Source: Angiostrongylus vasorum (taxonomy: Eukaryota; Nematoda; Chromadorea; Rhabditida; Metastrongylidae). Taken from it: a stretch of DNA of 64,000 nucleotides. The stretch covers positions 48,054 to 112,053 of the forward strand of contig JADANN010000071.1 of NCBI GenBank assembly GCA_018806985.1, given 5' to 3'. The position numbers and the translations under genes are program-made. Below the pieces are notes generated by a model that worked only from the letters and a program-made list of their open reading frames with translations, did no database searches and was not told the DNA's origin. Shown here one piece after another: positions 12,301 through 23,844 of this stretch; within the stretch, counting starts at the first letter, position 1; each line of letters opens with the position of its first letter.

Positions 12301-15300
12301 GTTGAGAGGAGAGGTAATGAACCTGTATATTTTTGTTACTTGGCTTTCGATATTACTTGGTGATGCAGCCATTTTCGGATAGCTTAATTTGAACACTCGG
12401 AAATGGAAGCCAGTTTTGTTTCGCTTTCTCTCGGGTGAATTTTATGTACTCTGACTGTTCATTCAATAACTCAGAAGATCTCTCCATTTCCTCTTGTATG
12501 GAGTAGATGACAAAACGATCATCTATACATTTGCAGTGGAGTGGTGGTCGGAGATCGATTATTAGTGCTTCCACCTTAGACGTAAAGGCAATGGCAAGAC
12601 TTGGTACCAGACGCTGTCCCATTGCCAACCCTCCAGTTAGTGCCTAATATTTCCGGGGCTTGCATTGCGGAATCATTCAACGCGTTAGCACAAAGGGCAG
12701 TAACGTGGAAGAACTCCGTCGCTAACGTGTTGTAAGGACGCGTGTTACCTAGACGATCCAGGAGCATTTGTGTTTCCATGAGATAGGCTGGGATCTGTTT
12801 CAACAAATGGATGAGTAGTAGGTTTACAAACCACGTTGTTCTATCCGTAGGAACGTGTACACAACTAATCATGACTTTAACGTTGAAGGTTGACTGGTCG
12901 GTGGACGCCAAATCATCAGTGGATGCCGACTTATGAGTTTTTGATAAATGTTAAATGAGACATGTTGGTAAATCAGTTTTTAGTTGCGTAATAACTTGTG
13001 GTTTTAAACCACCCACTTTTTGCAATTTCTTTCAATTTCGTGTTCAATTTTCGATATCGACTTTGAATATCTTTTTCAGATGATGAGCCATAAATGGAAA
13101 CGTTTTCAGGATGTTTCTCTGTTATCTCAACAGCTAGCAGACGAGAAATAACTACATATTCTCCACCCATTAACTGATAGTCCCATACATTTTGTTTTTT
13201 ATTAGTTCTCGTAGCTGTTGCGTACCACACTTTTGTGCTGCTATGGGGGTTGGAACGAAGCTTTTTGTCACAGAAGTGGTTAGGGATTTTGAGAGTTTCG
13301 TCTGCAGAAATACGAAAATTGCTATCATCGTTGTTAGAGAGGAACGCTTAAGGAAACTGTGATGGTGGTAATGCCTCTAATTCTTGTTGTTCATTCCCAT
13401 TCTTCATGTAAACTGCATGCGAACCTACTAAACCCTTTTTTTCAGAAATAGGTTTAGTTGGTAAGAAACTAGGGCTCAATTCTAATAGCGAGCGAGCGCT
13501 CTCAGGAAGAATCATGACTCTGACGCGGTAACTTTTCACGTTTCTGGAACATTATTTACTCTACCGTGAATCGATTTTCGTTAGCGGTGTTTATATGCTT
13601 GATGCCGTGTTATGCGATTCACTTAACAGGCTTTCGATTTTTCTCTGCAAAATTGCTTTAAGATTTGACCTAATAGAGTTGCAAATCAACAGTGACTCAC
13701 CCACTATTCTCCTCCAGAGGTGGTCCGCCAAATAATGAGCACAGTGGTATTCCTTCGTCGCATACTTCTTCAACTGAGCGAAGATCTTTTTGCGTGCATC
13801 GTAGGCAGGCGCGGAGCGGTATCATCTTGATATCCGGTATTAGGTGGCTGTCCTCTGATAGACCTCGTTCATCATGTAATCGTATTCGTGTAATGAAATT
13901 CAGTACGTATGGGGGAAAGTGTAATGCTTGTCATGCTAAAACAATCTTTTAGTGATAGTTCTTCTTTTTACAAGTCAGAAGTGTCTTGCTTGTACATCGT
14001 GCAGCAATTCCCAAGACCGAATTCTTTAAGAGGAGGTAGCTGTTGGACGGGTGATTAGGTGTTATCCGTTGTATTTGCCTGTTGTTAAAACAATTTTAGC
14101 TTTGTGTGAAAATAGACCGTTTATGGGTAGATAATATGAATCATTGTACCATAATTATTACTAGGGTCAAGAGACGAAGTATATGGACCGTGCACTTCAG
14201 ATGTTTGGGAAAGCACTGAAGATTGAACCGAAGAATATTTGGGCAGCAAATGGAATTGGTAACCTCTTATATATTAGCAATCATCGTTTCGTACAGATTT
14301 AGTCTTCCATTTACGGAAATTGGTATTAGTTGTTCTTAAGAGATTTTTCGAGAGTTATTTCAAGAATTTCAGGGTGTGTGTTGGCTTCCAAGTCAATGTG
14401 GCAAGATGCCCGTGATATATTTGCACAAGTTCGCGAGGCTACCTCAGAATTTTACGATGTTTGGATGAATATCGCTCATGTTTATATCGAACTGGGCCAA
14501 TATGTTCCCGCTTTACAAATGTGGGTTAGACTATGTTTTGATCGTGAGTGTATTGAGTGTTAGAAAAATAGCAGGAATTTGCTTGGTTTTCTTCTTCCTA
14601 GGATTTTTTAGCATTTACTGATGTTTATGCAGCCAATTCAGGTATTCCAACGCTATAAAGAAGTTCTCTAAAGAACAAGACCATCAAGCTTTACTTTATC
14701 TTGCAAGAGCATATTATAAAGCTGGAAGATTGTCTGATAGTCTTCACACACTGGAAAACGTATGTTACATGTTCAATCAATCTGTTCTCCTAGGATTTTT
14801 TTTACTTCTGTTTAACACATAACGGAGCGACATTGATTTTTTTAAGTGCCAACAATCCTACGATCTCTAGAGTTGTTGAGTTTAGAACTTCGTAGATCTA
14901 TAGAAAAGGCTTTACTCTATCGTTCTAATGGTGCTTATAATTTTCCTATTCTTCAATTTTGAAAAAAATGTTTAGAATTAATGTTTACGAAGATTTAAAA
15001 AAGAAGTCTTAAATTTCAAAATTTCCAACATAAACATGGTTGGAGCGAGGAACGTAACATTGGGGAGCCCCCACCGTCTCCTGGTGTACAAAACCTCTGA
15101 CTGTTCAATCGTTCTGATGTTCGAAATAGGGGCCTCGATGCAAAAAAAAATTAAAGAAATATGTTTAGTGAGCCACAGAAAATCGGAGTTTTCATATTGG
15201 TGGAATGAAGAAATTTTTTATCTTGCTAGCAAAATCTCTGGTTTTTTATTACTTTGAATTTCTTTTACGCCTATTGTTTCTGTACAATGCGCATCAAAAT

Positions 15301-18300
15301 CAATGGGCATGGTTCATTACAGGAACTGTAAAGAATTTTTTGTACAACCGCATAGGTACTGAGATATAAGCGAAAATCGAATTCTAAATTTGATTTAAAA
15401 CCCTCGGTTACCCCTGCCGAGCACCATTGTGCTATCCACCATACCTACCAAAGCCTTTGCTTTGCCATTCTTTCAGCCGTTTTTTTTAGTCTATCAGTGC
15501 CATTGGGTTAACTGGGTTCAAATCCGATTTGTACGCTTCAAATCATTCCCCACTGATGGGTGATTGTGGCAACAAATCGGTTTATTGCACTGCTTACATA
15601 AATGTTTTGGTTTAAAGCAAATAGTTCTTTAGTACAACAGCAATTATGCTGAGATATTTACAAAACTCTGGACTGCAAGTGTCTGGGATGGGGAACGAAC
15701 ACACTATTACCCTTTCCACGGGCTAACGCGTTCTCCACCACTCCATGTGGGTCCTTCGCTTCGCCTGTCTCTCAGTTAGTTCTGTCGCTCAGTGCCATCA
15801 GCAATCACCTATTAGTGGAATTGATATGGGGAGCCCAAATCGGCAATGAACCTAGTTAAGTTGAAGCTGTAGTCGAAATCGCAATGTTAACTTTTTTATT
15901 TACTGCCTATTACAATTTTTCACGGTACGGTATTATATGTTTTTTGTTACATCCACAATTCCCCCACCGCAGACAATTCTCTGATTAAGTACAAGAGAGC
16001 ATAGTATTGCAACTTTATATCGACATTCAACAGTTAATGATTATCTGGATTTTTCTGGGTCAATGTAGTAAGCATTCGGTCCTAAGAATTTTTTTCCACC
16101 GTTAAGTCAGTAGAATGTCGGCGTGTGGAGATTACTAATGCTAGGGAGGGATCGGAACATTTTGCATGGAGCTTTCTACACTATTAGCCGATATCCTGAT
16201 CCTGCCAGATTTTTTTTTACTTCATTCCATGTCTTCATCTCTTCATTCATTGACGATGCACTTAGTTTACACGGTGGACTCAAATACTACTCAATGCAAC
16301 ATATTTGTAGCACGATCTTACTGTTTTTAATCCTGCATTTTTTCATGTTCCAGGCAATGATGGAAGCTCCTGATAATGTTTTGATTAAGTTCAACTATGC
16401 TTTTATTCTTAAACTAACGGCTACTGAAGTGTTACAAGAGGTCAAGTCAACTGCGATGCAAGTAAGAGGCGCAATGGCTGATTTAAAAACCGCGGAAAGG
16501 TGAGTTTCTTCTGTGGTTACGTTAGAGGAACGGTACGAACTTTGTAATAGAGGTTTTGATTTTATCACAAAGCTCTACCATGGTTTGACTCATATCTCAT
16601 ATTTATAGGATGTTCGCTTTCATTGCTTCGACTCGTGATGACACATTGGCTAGCTCACGTTATGTTTCTCGAACACATGCTGGTGAAGAGGCCAGAGCAT
16701 GTACTGATTTATTGAGACAAGCGCAGACATACCTAGCGCGCGCTCAACAAAGAGATGAAGAGGATGAACGACAACGAGCAAAGCAGCAAGCTGTAAGCCT
16801 TATTTAGTTATCGGATTCAGTGTTACTGTTGTGTACTCTATTTATTGCTTTTTAAATAAGCGATTCATAGGAAAGGGAAGCTTTGCGGAGGAAACTTGCA
16901 CAAGAAATGGAGGAGCGTGAGAAAGAACTTCGAGAAAAGCAAGCGTCAATGGCAAATATGAGAAACGAATATGTGCAAATGACGAAGAATTTATTGCGGA
17001 TACCGGAGTTGAGTGGAAAATTAAACCTAAATTTACGTATTTTTTTTGGTGTATACTTTGTCGTTTTGTATTATCTGTATTGCTTTTTTAGTTGGTTGAT
17101 GAAAAGAAAGGAGGACGAAGTGTTGGCAGTGGTCGTAGGAAAAGGGCCGATGTTGGTGACGAATTTGTCAACGACAGCTCTGACATGGGCAGTTGGCATG
17201 GAGAGGAAGGTGCCGTAGATGGTGGTGAGAGACGTCGTAAAGACAAGTCATCAAAGAAGATGTCGAGAAAGCGGCGTGAGAAGCGGGCAGCTGAAACAGG
17301 TAGTGGTTCAGAAGAGGACGTATCTGCTCAAGAACGTCGTAGAAGAAGGAAGGAAGCTGCAGAGCGTAAATCAGAGGCAAAGCTTTCACAGAAACAATCT
17401 TCTAAGAGTAGGCATTATCCTTGACAGTGTGTGAAGATTATTCGTGGCATTGAATGAAGATAATCAACATCGTATTACTTTTAGTTAAAAGCCGAGCGTT
17501 CCTTTCATCTGACGAGGACTCTTCTGATGGCGGTCCGGTCCACGCGCCTGAGGATCCAGGCAACGACAGTCCAAGACCTCCAAGAATCACCGATTCAGAA
17601 GATTCCGACGATAGCATTCCTCGCCAACGACGGAAAAAGGTAATAGGAAAGTACATCATGGCGAAACATAGTTGTAAATCATCTGAACGACAAGTGCAAT
17701 AATCGTAGAGTGGTTTGAGCGATCACCAATAAATTAATTGTGTTAGTTCACACTGACTATTTTGCTCGAAGGGTCAAAACAGCTAGCTTACTTACTTGGT
17801 ACTTGAATGGCATGTCCTCACTGGTTGTGTGAGCCTCAACATAATCTCCACTTTTCGGTGATTTTGCTGGTTAAACCATTATGGTTCCCTGGAGTCCCGA
17901 GATCAGCCTGGCCAAAGTCTACCTCAGGTCTTTGGATCAGAGCGAGATTTGTCACTATGCGACTTTGATACCAGGACGGTGGTGCATCGTGGTATTGGTT
18001 TACTCTTAGCTAGTCTTCCTGATGGAAATGCCTGACTCCTTCTCAGCTTGGGAGACGCTGCCAGGAAGATGAATCTTCCCGCAGTACCTCGCAATGTGAC
18101 ACCCAGGAACACCTCGTAACCACGATGAGGCGGTAAACCTTTGGGAGGTCAAACAGCTAAAGGTGAACATGTACATATTTAATGTGGCGCTCTTTTTACT
18201 GCACTTGGTGAGTATGTGGCCAAAGATAGCTCATTAGGCACTGCTGCTTTGACCTACACTCAGTGTCATCTGAGCTTCTAGATGGGAATATCGAATTGGT

Positions 18301-19446
18301 TTACGTTTACCAACTAGGTGTTCGAATTTCAGAGCCAGGGATAGACACGAAGGAACGATAATTCACTTAGAGAACAAGAATGTTGTTATACATAAGAAAT
18401 GATTAGTGAAGAATATTTAGTACTTTTTTTGCGTAAAAATATGTGAACTCAACTCTAAGATAGTATTCTTACAGTTTTTTTTACATGCTTACGCCTAGGT
18501 ATAGTGAATTTTGTGATGTTCTTCCATTGCATAGCAAACATGCTTCTGTCCAGATTATCCGATTTTCCGTTTCTATGCAAGGTTCAATCGCTTTTTGCTA
18601 GTAGTACGTTCTTTTGTATTACCACTGATTCGTGGTTTTCTAAAATGTCTCTAATTTCAGGAAGTACATGCGCGTCCATAAAGTTCCTTGATATTGAGCT
18701 TGCACAAAGTTTCGTCCTGCTATCTGCCAGTATTTAGGCATAGTTTTTCAAATGTAATTAATAATGTATGGGACATTCTTTTCGTTGATTATTAGCTATC
18801 TTTCAAATAACCCGTTTTGCTCTATGTCTATGCAGATGATTTCTCTATAAACCTGAAGGGATGAGTAGGTTTGGGGGTGTATGATTTGCTGAGCGAGGTA
18901 GTTAAACGATTTGCAGCATCTTAGTTAAGTCGAAACTTTTCTCCAGAAAATGTCTAATATTACGCAAATTAACAACACGTGGAATCATCAATCACACCGT
19001 CTCCATGTTCAGTGCCGCTTTTGCTTTGATCCTGTTGCGCGTTCTTTATGCTCCAATGAACTGAGGAGCACATGTATGCTCTTTATTTTCCTCCATCTTT
19101 TTAGTTTTGGTAGCATATGCGGAGTACGACTGATCAAGCATTTTTTTATACGTCCATTGAAATATCAGCTATCATTTGCTGGGTAGATAGATGACTTGAA
19201 GTTCGTGACCAACTAATATGCTGATAAAGCGCTGCTGGGATGTAACAACTCCATGAATTTCTTTAGAATGTTATGGATTCTGATGATGAACAATCGGATA
19301 GTGGATCTGGTGGTGGACAACTCGTTGGTGCATCAGATAGCGATAGCGCACCGCAATCACGGAAATCACATGACATTAGTGTTGACAGTGATTCGGCTCC
19401 GATTAAGAAGAAAAAGCAAATCCGGAGTAGTGATGAGAGCGGTTGA
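3309..19446 (+). CDS. ctr9: CTR9, TPR scaffold subunit of the Paf1 transcription-elongation complex (24 exons)
   Basis: CTR9 scaffolds the nuclear Paf1 complex, which works with RNA polymerase II in elongation and histone modification. Exons: 3309-3353, 4241-4342, 4464-4607, 4701-4895, 4983-5073, 5158-5246, 5716-5911, 6132-6263, 6353-6448, 7145-7246, 9770-9880, 9958-10125, 10200-10356, 10550-10691, 10775-10910, 14165-14258, 14373-14520, 14642-14759, 16354-16499, 16609-16792, 16871-about 17050, 17092-17407, 17485-17639, 19267-19446. The product is about 1,140 residues (human protein 1,173). It starts [15 protein letters not shown] and has landmarks [30 protein letters not shown] and [11 protein letters not shown] repeats fill most of the protein, followed by a coiled, charged segment, EFVND and a [20 protein letters not shown] acidic tail ending in TGA. 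Exon 5 holds one extra G before its GT donor. Intron 11 fits a GC donor. The exon 21 end is uncertain, because the frame needs a 41-nt intron. All other junctions keep phase with GT-AG. Confidence 0.93.
3455..4018 (+). CDS. CINP-like protein (cyclin-dependent kinase 2-interacting), nested in CTR9 intron 1
   Basis: One exon codes for 187 residues and ends at TAG 4016-4018. The resemblance to the CINP family is from memory. Spaced tryptophans near the start ([10 protein letters not shown]) are followed by an LxxLxxxINNKL segment. A central helix follows, then the strongest block, [19 protein letters not shown], with [13 protein letters not shown] near the end. Human CINP has MYRKELLLKRTVAKELAH and QPYVESDSRLHL at these points, and 212 residues in all. 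CINP binds CDK2/cyclin complexes and has been linked to replication and the ATR checkpoint. The exon follows a 'tcattcag' acceptor at 3454 and is closed upstream by an in-frame TAA at 3440-3442. Its first in-frame ATG is only at 3638, past the conserved start. The simplest start is CTR9 exon 1 (3309-3353), which joins in phase 0 and gives about 202 residues. The family call is fairly secure, the leader inferred. Confidence 0.66.
   Translation, partial: EKDLKQIRRFSVEVWNVTQNWVTTSLRSLTVLERLINNKLRIIYSRQEVEQFPSAHEAETFMLDKDARHRIINEIIHDAEELGDLVQGLRRIVTKLNTAKSRIEAWVKLCPNPGPIAANVLYTLADIVPALVSMYDREVNAREAGLADIAEYENRDVFSAVILTYKYEPFVDHNLLSRLFALVCTEM
5350..5635 (+). mobile_element. SINE-1 copy (tRNA-derived) in CTR9 intron 6
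   Basis: The head 'gcgcgtgtagcgcagtg' resembles a pol III A box. The body blocks match the family: 'ggcaaattggtaccagac', 'gatacatcggcaggc' and 'gattgcatggcgcatc'. The tail 'ctttatcctttatt' matches the 3' ends of the other copies. It accounts for most of the 469-bp intron. Confidence 0.8.
6449..7144 (+). other. CTR9 intron 9, no feature recognised
   Basis: This AT-rich intron has no gene or known repeat that I can recognise. It lies between the CAG/GTATGG donor and a 'ctatttgcag' acceptor. Confidence 0.5.
7401..8213. mobile_element. foldback palindromic element in CTR9 intron 10
   Basis: Two arms of about 400 bp (7401-7800 and 7815-8213) are inverted copies of each other. For example, 'gcaaacatgaggtgttattt' on the left mirrors 'aaataacacctcttgtttgc' on the right. 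The central spacer is very small, and the arms differ by scattered substitutions and small indels. Both arms carry 'agctgacgtttcggcg'-type and 'tcagagcctggaaaggtcaa' blocks found in half-copies elsewhere in the window. No transposase is encoded, so it looks like a non-autonomous foldback or MITE-like element. Confidence 0.85.
8304..8582 (+). mobile_element. SINE-1 copy in CTR9 intron 10
   Basis: This is a near full-length family member. It has an A-box-like head ('gtctggcgcaatggttgg'), a B-box-like 'ggcatcaattcccgag', the 'gggcaaatcagtaccagac' block, and a tail ending 'gagctttattctttattt'. It sits about 90 bp downstream of the foldback element. Confidence 0.82.
9056..9240 (-). repeat. SINE-1 fragment with internal tandem duplication
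   Basis: The tail half of SINE-1 lies in reverse orientation ('gttgatcaatccctgaga', 'gccatgcattcgacttcat'). Inside it, a unit of about 41 bp containing 'cttattcgtgatggccttcc' is repeated twice (about 9134-9210). Confidence 0.65.
11030..11450 (+). repeat. half-copy of the foldback element family (diverged), CTR9 intron 15
   Basis: Blocks correspond in order to the left arm of the 7401-8213 element: 'atttcgacggtttcgcc', 'gcagagcctataaaggtcaa', 'agcggagaccacccgcacag' and 'tgctgttcatttctggatt'. Only one arm is present, and it is strongly diverged. Confidence 0.6.
11511..11789 (-). mobile_element. SINE-1 copy in CTR9 intron 15
   Basis: A near full-length reverse copy. The tail 'aataaaggataaagct' lies at the left and the promoter head ('ctgcgctatacgcgcc' reversed) at the right. 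The usual 'atgcgccatgctttcgactt' block is present. Confidence 0.8.
12092..13800 (-). pseudogene. Penelope-like element relic (reverse transcriptase fragments)
   Basis: Consecutive minus-strand frames follow the order of a Penelope-like reverse transcriptase. They run from an upstream segment with [13 protein letters not shown] (13348-13539), through a [16 protein letters not shown] segment (12973-13230), to an [19 protein letters not shown] block (12576-12911). Next comes [13 protein letters not shown] followed by CIDD, the catalytic motif usually written YIDD (12353-12628). A tail with [14 protein letters not shown] follows (12092-12277). Frames are broken by stops and shifts between these pieces, so the copy is dead. 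I could not identify a GIY-YIG endonuclease domain. It lies antisense in CTR9 intron 15. Confidence 0.72.
15335..15600. repeat. SINE-2 relic (diverged)
   Basis: It carries recognisable SINE-2 pieces, namely a 'tctatcagtgccattg'-like block followed by a 'cactgatgggtgattg'-like block. A B-box-like 'tgggttcaaatccg' lies near 15510. It is too diverged for clear boundaries. Confidence 0.45.
15640..15935. mobile_element. SINE-2 copy
   Basis: It shares ordered blocks with copies at 28.6, 37.4, 39.6, 40.5, 53.0 and 63.7 kb: 'gctgagatatttacaaaact', 'tggggaacgaac', 'taacgcgttctccacca', 'cagtgccatcagcaatcacc' and 'atttactgcctattacaat'. The reverse strand of the middle part has tRNA-like A- and B-box spacing. 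Confidence 0.68.
17795..18140 (-). repeat. family R3 repeat copy, CTR9 intron 23
   Basis: This is one of three copies of a 350-370 bp repeat; the others are at 40064-40430 and 61140-61490 in the opposite orientation. It starts with a 'cttacttacttgg' string and contains 'gactttgataccaggacgg'. It ends with 'aacacctcgtaaccacgatg', the reverse of the start of the other two copies. Confidence 0.7.
18141..19266 (+). other. rest of CTR9 intron 23, no feature recognised
   Basis: AT-rich sequence with no gene or repeat that I recognise. It ends at the 'aatttctttag' acceptor of the last CTR9 exon. Confidence 0.45.
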
Positions 19447-22084
19447 TCTTCCACGGTATACCTTTATAGTTTTCAACTTGATTCTGATTTGATTTCATAA
19501 GTTATTGGCGTATACCGTATTCGTCTCGGAAAACGTGTTCGTTCGGGAAATTACGTGGGGTTAGCTTTCATGATTTGCATTTTTATATAACAGGCAGTTA
19601 CACGTGTTATGATGTATTGGTCACTAGATCCATATTTCCACATCCTATTCGTTTGTTGTCATTTGTGGTTGTCACTACGATTATAGCTTTATTTAAGGAA
19701 AGCCCTTAATTTTGGGATTGTAACGTTCGTTTTCTTTATTCGTGTAGAGTTATTAAAGTCGCCATGCATATTTTGATTAAAGTCGCCATGCATGTTTTGA
19801 TAGTAGAAAGGCGTAATATGCCGTGCAATGGTGTGCGTATAGCTTGCCTGAATGATACTGAGAAGGTGATTTTTCAATATTGTGCATATTTCCTCAGTAT
19901 TATCTAATTTGAATAGGACATGACCCATTTGGGCAGGCTTCTCCAAGTTTTTTCCCGTAGTACATTCCATGTCTCTGTAGCCGTACATGTTAGCGTGCAC
20001 TATTTACATTGTTGATGTTTGCATCAAGTTTTTGTGTATGTCACAAAACTTCCGTAACTAAACAAATGTGATGCATACGCTGTATGTTCTGAAAAGATGG
20101 CATAGTGGTATGTCAGTTCCCTGCAGAGTGGAATTGTTGACATCGTCTCCGTTGACGGATGGTCGCTGACAGCACCGGCAGTGTAAAAACACGACTCAAA
20201 AAAAAAGGCAAAGCGAACGCTACGGTTAGTGTTCCGAAGCCATTCTGAGGTTCAGAGTTTTGCTCATATCTTAGCACTTTTGTGATTGTATTACACGTCG
20301 TACCCTGCCTTGAGAAGAGAACAGGCAGTAAATAAGAGCTGGAATTGGTAAAGCATTCCGTCTGCATTTCTACGTACTCACATATGGTCATGTTTTTCAG
20401 TATGTCGAGTTCTCCATAATTATACACATGTTTGAACTATTCGCTAATTTATGACTGTTGATAAGGCTTCATAAACTAGTCAGTCACCTGTGAATGTGAT
20501 TTTACTGAGATACAACTGAAGATTAATTTCTGATTAAGTGAGATGTTTAAGTCTGTCAGAATTCTTTCCACTTGGCTCTCTTGATTTCAACCCATCAATG
20601 ATTTTTGTGTGCTGGGAAGAGGTACGCTGAATTTGTAGAATTCTAACAGTCAGTTCTGTAGTAGCTTCATTCAAAGCTACGACTAATCACGTTCATGAAC
20701 ACGCAAAAGGGGTGGTGTAATCCTGTGGTCTGTTGGTTAGTTCCGCTACATTTTTTTAATAAAATCTTGAGGAATATTGTACGCTGTACTTGCTTGGTTT
20801 TAGTTTGGTGAGTGTGTTATTCCTTGGATACTTGGTTAAAGAGCTTGTAGACAAACAGTGGGTAACTGGGTGACAGATGACAATGTCGTACTGGTTTTCG
20901 TTGTAGTGAACAGTGCAGTCCTCATTTTCCGCTAACTAGGAATCTTCTTGATAGGTAGCGTGTAAAAACCTGACCAGAGTGTTAGAAAGGAGTTGTGCTT
21001 TGAATTCACTCTTGTTTGAACTGAGCGTTGTACGACTATTTATTAATGCAACAACATGACAGCCTTTGGAAGAATAAACCAGTAAGCCATCTATACTAAT
21101 AATTAGGAAACGATTCTAATGTCTGTTGCTGCTCGTCTTTCTTTAAATCTTTCTGTTGATGTTACTCGTGCAGCTCCAAGCTGACACTTCGAGAGTTGCC
21201 GGAGTTAGATAGCTACTGGTGAATTTCAAACCCTCCGATTTGTTGTGTGGTGATAATATTGAATGAGATTGTTATTGCTGTTTTCGATTGCTGTATTTTG
21301 CCAAGAACTGGGGAATTTCATCGCTTCAATTTTGTGGTTTTCTGTGCTTCACGTTAAATGTTCGACTGACGACTGCTGATGGCTCGTTAGAGCGGTGCTC
21401 TACTGAACAAGATTCGACTCGATACGACGACGAGGACACCACATCGAGAAGACGAACGACTTTGGACCATCGACCCCCGATCATCGGCTCTGATGAACGA
21501 GTACGACTTCGAAACATTAGCCGAATAAGATTTATGTAACTACTTCGTGTAAGCTGAACAATCCAAAGAAATTTATTGGTTATTCTCGCCGAGGTTAAGT
21601 GGAAGTCGGTTTAGTGCAGAGATCAAGTTTGGCGTGACTCATGCAAATTTCTCCTCTTCGTTTATTAATTTACAAGAACCTTTTGCTGGATGAGTTCATT
21701 TGCGGTAAGAGAGTGTTGCTGCTGAGCAGAGTATGCACCGTGGAGACTGTTACCAGCGAAGAGGTGTAAAAATGCCTCCATCTCAATCCATGAATTTCAC
21801 ACCTACGGAAAACATTTCGCCATCGATTACTGAGGGCAGTGCTCATCAATGCTTCAACACTGTTTGTCTTCGAAAACAGTTACTTTTTGGGAGCATTTAC
21901 TAAATCTTATTACCTGTTTTCTTCTACAGTTATTACCTGAACCTGCTACCAATGTTTTAAGTGCTGTACTCAAGAGCATTTATATTATAATATTTTTTCT
22001 CTTGCCTCTTATTACCTCTCATTCACAATTTAGGCGTACGTTTATACACACGTATATATGTATGTATACATATATAAATCATCT
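19447..22084. other. intergenic stretch after CTR9
   Basis: No gene was recognised. It contains two tandem copies of a 24-bp unit ('ttaaagtcgccatgcat' plus about 7 bases) at about 19755-19803 and a SINE-2 scrap near 20110-20285. An open frame at 21288-21539 is polar and low in complexity, with no family resemblance, so I do not call it a gene. Confidence 0.5.
20110..20285. repeat. SINE-2 fragment (diverged)
   Basis: It contains the 'ccgttgacggatgg' block followed by a 'gctgacagcaccgg'-like block, in the same order as the copy near 63750. Only this part is recognisable. Confidence 0.42.
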
Positions 22085-23770
22085 GTATTACCTCTCGTCC
22101 CGTTGATGGTCGAGTGGCTCGAGCGGGCGCTAGTAAATCTCCTATTTTTTCATTGTCGCGTGCAAGAGTATCCCAGTGAGTTCTGCGCACTTTAGGGGGC
22201 TCGTTGAGCATCATACCTCTTTTCTAGGGTTATCCTGGAAAACTCTGATCACCGGTCGGTGGTTTTCCTGCAGTTTGACTTACCGAGAAATCCAGTAAGT
22301 AACGGCTCTCGTCCATCGGTTGTCGTACATACGCATTACGTGTCCGGTCCACTTTATCTTCGACAGTTTACTGTATAGAACGGCACTTTTAATTGTTGAT
22401 CGTTAACACAGGTCTGGACTTCGGACCCCTTCACTTACTTGTATGACAATAGATATATATTCCTAGCATCTACCTTTTTGACTGCGCGTTCAACAACGCT
22501 GAATGATTTTTTATCCTGCTTATGCAGCGACCAGGTTTCTGACACATACGTTAAGGCAGAAAGTATCGTGGAGTCGGAAAGGTGACCATGGAGCAGGATG
22601 TTCCGTGTTCTCTTCACTACGTCCTCAATGTTCTTGAAGGCTCTCCAAGTGACTCGTTTCCTTCTGTGCAACTCTGGAGCCAAGTCGTTCATCATGTTGA
22701 TTTCTCGACTTAGATGGACGTAAATGGAGCGTAAGATATTCCCTTGATCGTGAATGGTGCATACGTAACCAATTCCTTCTTCATCAACCGTTTTTGTGAG
22801 ATTTAATCGAAGACCGGTTTGTACACAGACTTTCTCAAACCCGGCGTGCATTCCTTCTGCTTGGCTAATGTTTGGTGTTATAAGGACGATGTCATCAGCA
22901 AAGCGAAGATGGTGTAACTGCCGACCATCGATTTTCACCCTCATATTATCCCATTCCAATGTTCGCATGGCATTCTGGAGGGTGGCGGCAAATAATTTTG
23001 GAGAGATGGTATCGCCTTGGCCAACCTCTCTTTTGACGTCAATGTTAATATCGTTGTAGAATGGTGATATCTTGGTTGTGAAATTTTTGTACAGCTCACG
23101 AAGAATCTTTATGTACTGAGTAGGGACTCCCTGACTATCAAGGGCTTCCATGACTGTTTCTGTCTCAGTTGAGTCAAAGGCCTTCTTTAAATTGATGAAA
23201 GTGGGACAGAGCGGTCTTTTTTGCTCTAGCGAAATTTCAGTGACTCTTCTTACCATGTGGATGTGGTGCAAAGTAGTGAATTCTTTTCGAAAACCCGCTT
23301 ACTCACATAGCTGTACATCGTCCATTGTTCTGTCAATTAGACTGGACTAAAGAGTTCGTAAACGACAGACAGCAAGCAGATTGATTGCTGATATCGTGGA
23401 GGAGGTCATCCTTGTGTGAACAATAATGCAGCTTTATTGGTATTCCACTGAACAAAAACCTTGCATTCTCACAGGTAGCATGTGAAGAGTCGGGCCAGTG
23501 TGTTTATGAGGACTAGCGGAAGGTTCTTCAAGTGTTCAGATCCTATCCTATCCGGACATGGTGTTGTTCGATTTTTCACCGACGAGATAACATTTGAATT
23601 TCGGAAGGGAGAACCGGTGGTACATCCATCCTCCTTTATTTCATATGAGGGCGAAAGGACGTGACTATTGAAGAGATCTGAATAGTATTGGTGAAGAATG
23701 ATTTTCTCCATTGCCTTTCTGGACGCTGCAACTGTTCCGTCTGAGCGTCGGAGTGCAATCACTTGGAGAA
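22085..23770 (-). mobile_element. RTE-clade LINE, 5'-truncated copy (reverse transcriptase)
   Basis: The minus-strand frame 22435-23271 (278 residues) carries the reverse transcriptase palm. It has LKKAFDSTETETVMEAL, VGQGDTISPKLFAATLQNAM and RFADDIVLITPN with the catalytic FADD intact (22891-22902). The downstream LxLTKT and YVHLSREINMMNDLAPEL segments follow. More reverse transcriptase is encoded up to about 23760 in a broken frame. The 3' end (left) carries the family's terminal 'cactcgaccatcaacggga' with 'taatacagatga' repeats next to it. The endonuclease and 5' end are missing. It cannot make a full product. Confidence 0.85.
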
Positions 23771-23844
23771 GAGTCCCTACAATTCTATAGGTGTAGCTAT
23801 TCCTCAAACATGCTGAATAATTCTGCTTCATTCTTCTGGTTCTT

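Larger units (their letters stand above)
14760..16353 (+). other. CTR9 intron 18, repeat-filled
   Basis: This intron is about 1.6 kb and has no coding region. It contains a diverged and a clearer SINE-2 copy (listed separately). The first 500 bases are AT-rich with nothing recognised. Confidence 0.55.

Noticed and set aside
16123..16353. In-frame upstream extension of CTR9 exon 19
   Set aside because: The open frame continues upstream by chance. The 'gttccag' acceptor at 16353 gives a gapless join to exon 18 ([12 protein letters not shown]), so the upstream part is intron.
21288..21539. 83-residue plus-strand frame rich in charged residues
   Set aside because: No start context, splice sites or recognisable domain; probably chance.
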